From Actinomadura sp. DC4 (lineage in GTDB: Bacteria; Actinomycetota; Actinomycetes; Streptosporangiales; Streptosporangiaceae), in the NCBI RefSeq assembly GCF_030406325.1, contig NZ_JAUEQY010000053.1, positions 1 through 44,530 on the forward strand: DNA of 44,530 bases. Reading direction: 5' to 3'. Within the stretch, counting starts at the first letter, position 1; every line of letters starts with the position of its first letter. Of the stretch, positions 41,689 through 44,530 are shown in pieces. The position numbers and the translations under genes were made by a program. The notes beneath the pieces are model-generated. The model did no database searches, was not told the DNA's origin, and was given only the letters and a program-made list of their open reading frames with translations.

Positions 41689-41727
41689 CAGGGCCTGCCG
41701 AAGCGCGTCCGCATCCGGCAGGCCCTG
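41689..41727. terminator. Bidirectional stem-loop between lysR and msiK
   Basis: Perfect 12-bp stem CAGGGCCTGCCG / CGGCAGGCCCTG with a 15-nt loop, placed between two converging genes. No clear T-tract. Confidence 0.7.
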
Positions 41728-41741
41728 GAACGGGGGGCCTG

Positions 41742-42947
41742 TCAGTTGTCGCTGTGGCCGATGGCCAGGCCGCTCTCGGGGTCGAAGAAGTGCAGGCTGC
41801 GGTTGTCGACCGCGAGCTCGACCTGCTGGCCGGGCTGGATGCGGGAGCGCGCGTTGACGCGAGCGGTCCACAGCGCGCGGTTGGCGGACAGCGGCAGCGT
41901 CGCGGAGTCGTCGCCGTCGGTCGCGTCCTGGGCCAGGTCCGTCGCGTCCTTGTGCTGCACCGGCGGGGCGTCGATCGAGAAGATGACGTTGATCTCGCTG
42001 CCGAGCTCCTCGGTCAGGTCCGCCTTGGCGTGGATCCGCGCCCAGTCGGCGCTGGCCTGCGAGGCCTCCTCGAAGTCGGAGGGCCGTACGCCGAGGATGA
42101 CCTCGCGGTCGAAGTAGTCGTCCAGGCCGGGCTTGGCGGCCAGCGTCTCGGCCGGGATCGGCAGCTTGGAGCCGGCGAACACGGCGTGCGGGCCGTCCTC
42201 GCGTACGAGCTTGGCCGTGACGAAGTTCATCGCGGGCGAGCCGATGAAGCCGGCGACGAACAGGTTCACCGGGTTGTCGAAGAGGCTCTGCGGGGTGTCG
42301 ACCTGCTGGAGCTTGCCCTCCCGCAGCACGCAGACCCGGTCGCCGAGCGTCATGGCCTCGACCTGGTCGTGCGTCACGTACACGGTCGTGACGCCCAGCC
42401 GCTCGTGGAGCTGGCTCAGGGAGGCGCGCATGGACACGCGGAGCTTGGCGTCGAGGTTGGACAGCGGCTCGTCCATCAGGAACGCCTGCGGCTCGCGGAC
42501 GATCGCCCGGCCCATCGCGACACGCTGCCGCTGACCGCCGGACAGGTTGCGCGGCTTGCGCTCCAGGTAGTCGTTGAGCCCGAGGATCTCGGCCACCTCG
42601 TCCACGCGCTTGCGGATCTCCGCCTTGGGGACCTTGCGCAGCGTCAGTCCGAACCCGATGTTCTGGCGGACCGAAAGGTGCGGGTAGAGCGCGTAGCTCT
42701 GGAACACCATCGCCACGTCGCGGTCACGCGCCGGCGTCCGGTTCATCAGGCGGTCACCGATGCGGAGCTCGCCTCCGGTGATCTCCTCAAGGCCGGCCAT
42801 CATCCGCAACGCCGTCGACTTGCCGCATCCGGACGGTCCGACGAGCACCATGAACTCGCCGTCCTTGATGTCCAGGCTCAGCGAGTCAACGGCCTTGTTG
42901 CCGGCCGGGTAGGTCTTGTCAAGCCGATTCAGCGTGATCGCGGTCAT
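41742..42947 (-). CDS. msiK: Sugar ABC transporter ATP-binding protein, MsiK/UgpC type
   Basis: 401 residues. Walker A G-P-S-G-C-G-K-S-T, Q-loop Q-S-Y-A-L-Y-P-H-L, signature L-S-G-G-Q-R-Q-R-V-A-M-G-R-A, Walker B F-L-M-D-E-P, D-loop L-S-N-L-D-A-K-L-R, H-loop T-V-Y-V-T-H-D-Q. A C-terminal MalK-type TOBE regulatory domain contains an Asp-rich insertion (about 345-360). In actinomycetes MsiK energises several carbohydrate importers. AAGGAG lies 9 nt before the ATG. The permease fragment at the right edge may be a partner, though another gene pair stands between. Confidence 0.93.
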   Translation of the reverse strand: MTAITLNRLDKTYPAGNKAVDSLSLDIKDGEFMVLVGPSGCGKSTALRMMAGLEEITGGELRIGDRLMNRTPARDRDVAMVFQSYALYPHLSVRQNIGFGLTLRKVPKAEIRKRVDEVAEILGLNDYLERKPRNLSGGQRQRVAMGRAIVREPQAFLMDEPLSNLDAKLRVSMRASLSQLHERLGVTTVYVTHDQVEAMTLGDRVCVLREGKLQQVDTPQSLFDNPVNLFVAGFIGSPAMNFVTAKLVREDGPHAVFAGSKLPIPAETLAAKPGLDDYFDREVILGVRPSDFEEASQASADWARIHAKADLTEELGSEINVIFSIDAPPVQHKDATDLAQDATDGDDSATLPLSANRALWTARVNARSRIQPGQQVELAVDNRSLHFFDPESGLAIGHSDN

Positions 42948-43017
42948 ATCGGCGGTCTCCTTTCGGGCGGGTCACGGCCCGTGCGGCGCGACCCCTGAAC
43001 GATGAGTGTGAGGGCTA

Positions 43018-43545
43018 CTACGTAGGTCTGATGTCGCTGGACGACGGGCGTCCGGGGTCGGGCGGAACATGCCAGCGGATCTCGGCCCAGGAGACCTGGC
43101 CACCGGCCGCCGGCTCGTGACCGGCCTGGTCGGCGAGCACGTTGACGATGACGAGTCCGCGGCCGCACTCGTCCGCCTCGCCGGTCGTCCGCGACTCGGC
43201 CCAGGAGGTGCTGCCGAGGTCGCTGACCTCGATCCGGGCCCAGCCGGCCCCGCCGCGGATCCGAAGGGTCAGCAGGGAGCCGGCCTCGCCGCTCGGTGTG
43301 TGGCGGATGGCGTTGGTGACCAGCTCGCTGGTGACGAGCTCGAGGTCGTCCAGCCGCGGTGAGTCTTCGTGCGTGGCGCGGACGAGCTGGCGGGCGACCG
43401 CCACGATGGCGGGCACACCGGGGAAGGAGATCCGCCAGTCGAGTGGCGCGTCGTCGTCGAGAGAGTCGCGAGTCGGGTTGATGTTCACCGGAAGCGGCTC
43501 ATCGGCCGCGCGGCGCCGCCCGGCCGGTGCCTGGTGGTTCGTCAT
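43018..43545 (-). CDS. RsbW-like ATP-binding protein (anti-sigma / serine kinase family)
   Basis: 175 residues from ATG 43545 (GGAGG, 7-nt spacing). An in-frame ATG at 43647 has an identical GGAGG at 7 nt and would add 34 Arg-rich residues. HATPase_c_2 domain: N-box E-L-V-T-N-A-I-R-H-T, then R-I-E-V-S-D-L-G and G-R-G-L-V-I-V-N-V-L-A. The family includes anti-sigma factor kinases, and in Streptomyces many members sit beside DUF397/HTH pairs. No sigma factor or antagonist is adjacent. Divergent from padR across an AT-rich promoter. Confidence 0.88.
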   Translation of the reverse strand: MTNHQAPAGRRRAADEPLPVNINPTRDSLDDDAPLDWRISFPGVPAIVAVARQLVRATHEDSPRLDDLELVTSELVTNAIRHTPSGEAGSLLTLRIRGGAGWARIEVSDLGSTSWAESRTTGEADECGRGLVIVNVLADQAGHEPAAGGQVSWAEIRWHVPPDPGRPSSSDIRPT

Positions 43546-43672
43546 TCGGCCACCTCCGTGGCTCGATCGCAGGCGCCGGAGATCCCGGAGTCCGTCCCCC
43601 CGCCTCGGGCGACCCAACGTCACAGGGTCATCGATCATGGATCGCATCTCGACTCCTCCCATGTCGGCCGCA

Positions 43673-43684
43673 TATACTCGTATA
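43673..43684. promoter_or_regulatory. TATAC-TC-GTATA inverted repeat
   Basis: Perfect 5-bp arms with a 2-bp spacer just downstream of the minus-strand promoter, over its likely transcription start. Candidate PadR-type operator half. Confidence 0.5.
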
Positions 43685-43691
43685 CATGCTT

Positions 43692-43720
43692 GTTATATAT
43701 TGACGTTATCTACTAGTCAA
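43692..43720 (-). promoter_or_regulatory. Strong sigma70-type promoter of the RsbW-like gene
   Basis: On the minus strand TTGACT (43720-43715), exactly 17 nt, TATAAC (43697-43692). The region is strikingly AT-rich for this genome. The start point would be near 43685, about 38 nt before ATG 43647. Confidence 0.75.
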
Positions 43721-43722
43721 TA
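43698..43722. promoter_or_regulatory. TATTGAC-N11-GTCAATA inverted repeat over the promoter
   Basis: Perfect 7-bp arms, 11-nt spacer, covering the -35 of the minus-strand promoter and most of its spacer. Well placed for repression by the divergently encoded PadR protein. Confidence 0.6.
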
Positions 43723-43754
43723 GAGGATGCCGAGATTGTGGGCACCAGTGGCGC

Positions 43755-43783
43755 TTGACAGAGCGCCCTAACATGGCTGACAT
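43755..43783 (+). promoter_or_regulatory. Possible padR promoter
   Basis: TTGACA (43755-43760), 17 nt, TGACAT (43778-43783). The -10 is poor. The motif ACATG occurs twice (43771 and 43780), recalling half sites of PadR operators. Confidence 0.4.
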
Positions 43784-43811
43784 GTAGGTAGGAGAAAGGG
43801 GGTGGGCGTAG

Positions 43812-44318
43812 ATGCGACCGGTGTTGCTGGCGCTGCTGGCCAAAGAGCCGGCTCATGGTTATGAGCTGAAGCAAGCGCTCGAACAGACCTTCGGAGGCGC
43901 TTACCCCTCTCCGAACATCGGCCAGATCTACGTGACGCTCGGGCGGCTCGAGAAGGACGGCCTCGTCCGCAGCCAGGACGTCGCACAGGCCAGCCGGCCG
44001 AACAAGAAGGTCTACGAGCTCACCCCGGCCGGCCGTGACGCTCTCGCCTCGTGGGTCGATGAGCAGAGCGACGGCCCGCGGCTGCGCGACGACTTCTTCG
44101 TCAAGCTGGCCCTCGCCCCGATGACCGGGGCGGCCGACCGCATGACCCTGATCAACAGGCAGCGGCGTCATCTCTTGAACCTCATGCGCGGCCTGTCGGA
44201 CCTCAGCGCCACCACCGAGCGCGACAACACGGTCGCCCTCCTGCTCATCGAAGGCGCTCGCCTGCATCTCCAAGCCGACCTCGACTGGCTGGAGCGCTGC
44301 CAGGAAGAGCTCACCTGA
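43812..44318 (+). CDS. PadR-family transcriptional regulator
   Basis: 168 residues. PadR winged HTH: L-L-A-L-L-A-K-E-P-A-H-G-Y-E-L-K-Q-A-L-E, then N-I-G-Q-I-Y-V-T-L-G-R-L-E-K-D-G-L-V and a wing with K-K-V-Y-E-L-T-P-A-G. A C-terminal helical dimerisation region (90-168) makes it a Vir_act_alpha_C-type member. AAGGGGGTGG precedes the ATG. The inverted repeats at 43673-43722 suggest it controls itself and the RsbW-like gene. Confidence 0.93.
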   Translation: MRPVLLALLAKEPAHGYELKQALEQTFGGAYPSPNIGQIYVTLGRLEKDGLVRSQDVAQASRPNKKVYELTPAGRDALASWVDEQSDGPRLRDDFFVKLALAPMTGAADRMTLINRQRRHLLNLMRGLSDLSATTERDNTVALLLIEGARLHLQADLDWLERCQEELT

Positions 44319-44340
44319 GCGGTCGCCCCCAGGGCCTGCA

Positions 44341-44387
44341 CCGGAAATGTCACGCGAACCGGAGTGCGGTTCGCGTGACATTTCCGG
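44341..44387. terminator. Perfect 20-bp hairpin between padR and the permease gene
   Basis: CCGGAAATGTCACGCGAACC (44341-44360), 7-nt loop, exact reverse complement at 44368-44387. It sits between convergent genes, so it is a bidirectional terminator. Its length and perfection are unusual. Confidence 0.8.
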
Positions 44388-44393
44388 CTTCTG

Positions 44394-44530
44394 CTACTTG
44401 ACGGAGCCGGCGAGGACGCCCTGGACGAAGTAGCGCTGGAACGCGAAGAACACGGCCAGGGGTACGACCAGGGACAAGAACGCGCCGGGAGCCAGGATGT
44501 CGATGTTCCCGGTGAACTGCCGCATCTGGG
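44394..44530 (-). CDS. Sugar ABC transporter permease, C-terminus (runs off the right edge)
   Basis: The minus-strand frame ends ...F-F-A-F-Q-R-Y-F-V-Q-G-V-L-A-G-S-V-K-stop. This is the hallmark C-terminus of MalG-type (BPD_transp_1) carbohydrate permeases, preceded by a hydrophobic stretch with I-L-A-P-G-A-F-L-S-L-V-V-P-L-A-V. Only 44 complete codons are in the window. It would work with a second permease, a binding protein and a MsiK-type ATPase. Confidence 0.88.
   Translation of the reverse strand, partial: QMRQFTGNIDILAPGAFLSLVVPLAVFFAFQRYFVQGVLAGSVK

Noticed and set aside
41590-42117. LysR frame running on as a 438-residue protein
   Set aside because: The part after 41596 is antisense to msiK and Ser/Ala/Arg-rich; the normal LysR C-terminus is found one frame over.

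Overview
This window is high-GC actinobacterial chromosome. It uses GTG and TTG starts freely, has strong GGAGG-type ribosome sites, and carries mycothiol biosynthesis (mshA), CarD and a PhoR/PhoP-type (SenX3/RegX3) system with PhoU. Gene content and style suggest a Streptosporangiales-type actinomycete (Actinomadura/Actinoallomurus-like). That placement is inference from gene content only.

Layout. (1) 1-2110 is a decayed mobile or accretion zone beside a tRNA-Thr(TGT) gene. It holds the 5' end of an IS3-type transposase, a truncated MerR-like protein, a truncated winged-helix-like protein, and two diverged ~305-bp direct repeats (163-467 and 1757-2060). Each repeat carries a small HTH coding segment and ends in the 3' part of the tRNA. 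(2) 2204-4531: a TetR regulator overlapping an unusual SDR, then a proline-rich membrane-anchored Cys-rich protein. (3) 4708-17072: conserved housekeeping block rlmB, Clp_N protein, cysS, two membrane proteins, fahA, ispF, carD, a thioredoxin-like membrane protein, a PCuAC-like lipoprotein, regX3, senX3 and phoU. A four-unit PHO-box-like direct repeat lies between senX3 and phoU. (4) 17326-20109: a lone 927-codon gene with a papain-fold toxin (Tox-PL, glutamine-deamidase-like) signature, partly of visibly lower GC, with no recognisable immunity or secretion partner. It is the most interesting item here. (5) 20252-26460: gpmA, two SAM methyltransferases, a YbjN protein, mshA, an SDR and another methyltransferase. 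(6) 26682-40729: accessory metabolism and small regulators: membrane protein, macrodomain hydrolase, GNAT, Cys-rich secreted protein, TetR/quinone oxidoreductase pair, M20 peptidase, YbdK-type ligase, IYD-like nitroreductase, FAD monooxygenase, hexapeptide-repeat protein, ankyrin protein, berberine-bridge-type oxidase. (7) 40801-44530: a LysR regulator with an apparent 1-bp frameshift, the MsiK-type sugar ABC ATPase, an RsbW-like anti-sigma kinase divergent from a PadR regulator across an AT-rich promoter, and the C-terminus of a sugar ABC permease running off the edge.

How genes work together: senX3-regX3 overlap translationally and face phoU across the PHO-box-like repeats, a standard phosphate-sensing unit. 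mshA supplies the first glycosyltransfer of mycothiol synthesis. carD-ispF and cysS-rlmB are remnants of a conserved actinobacterial order, here interrupted by fahA, a DUF2637 protein and a PH-like membrane protein. The TetR/oxidoreductase and PadR/anti-sigma intergenic regions both contain clear inverted repeats that look like operators.
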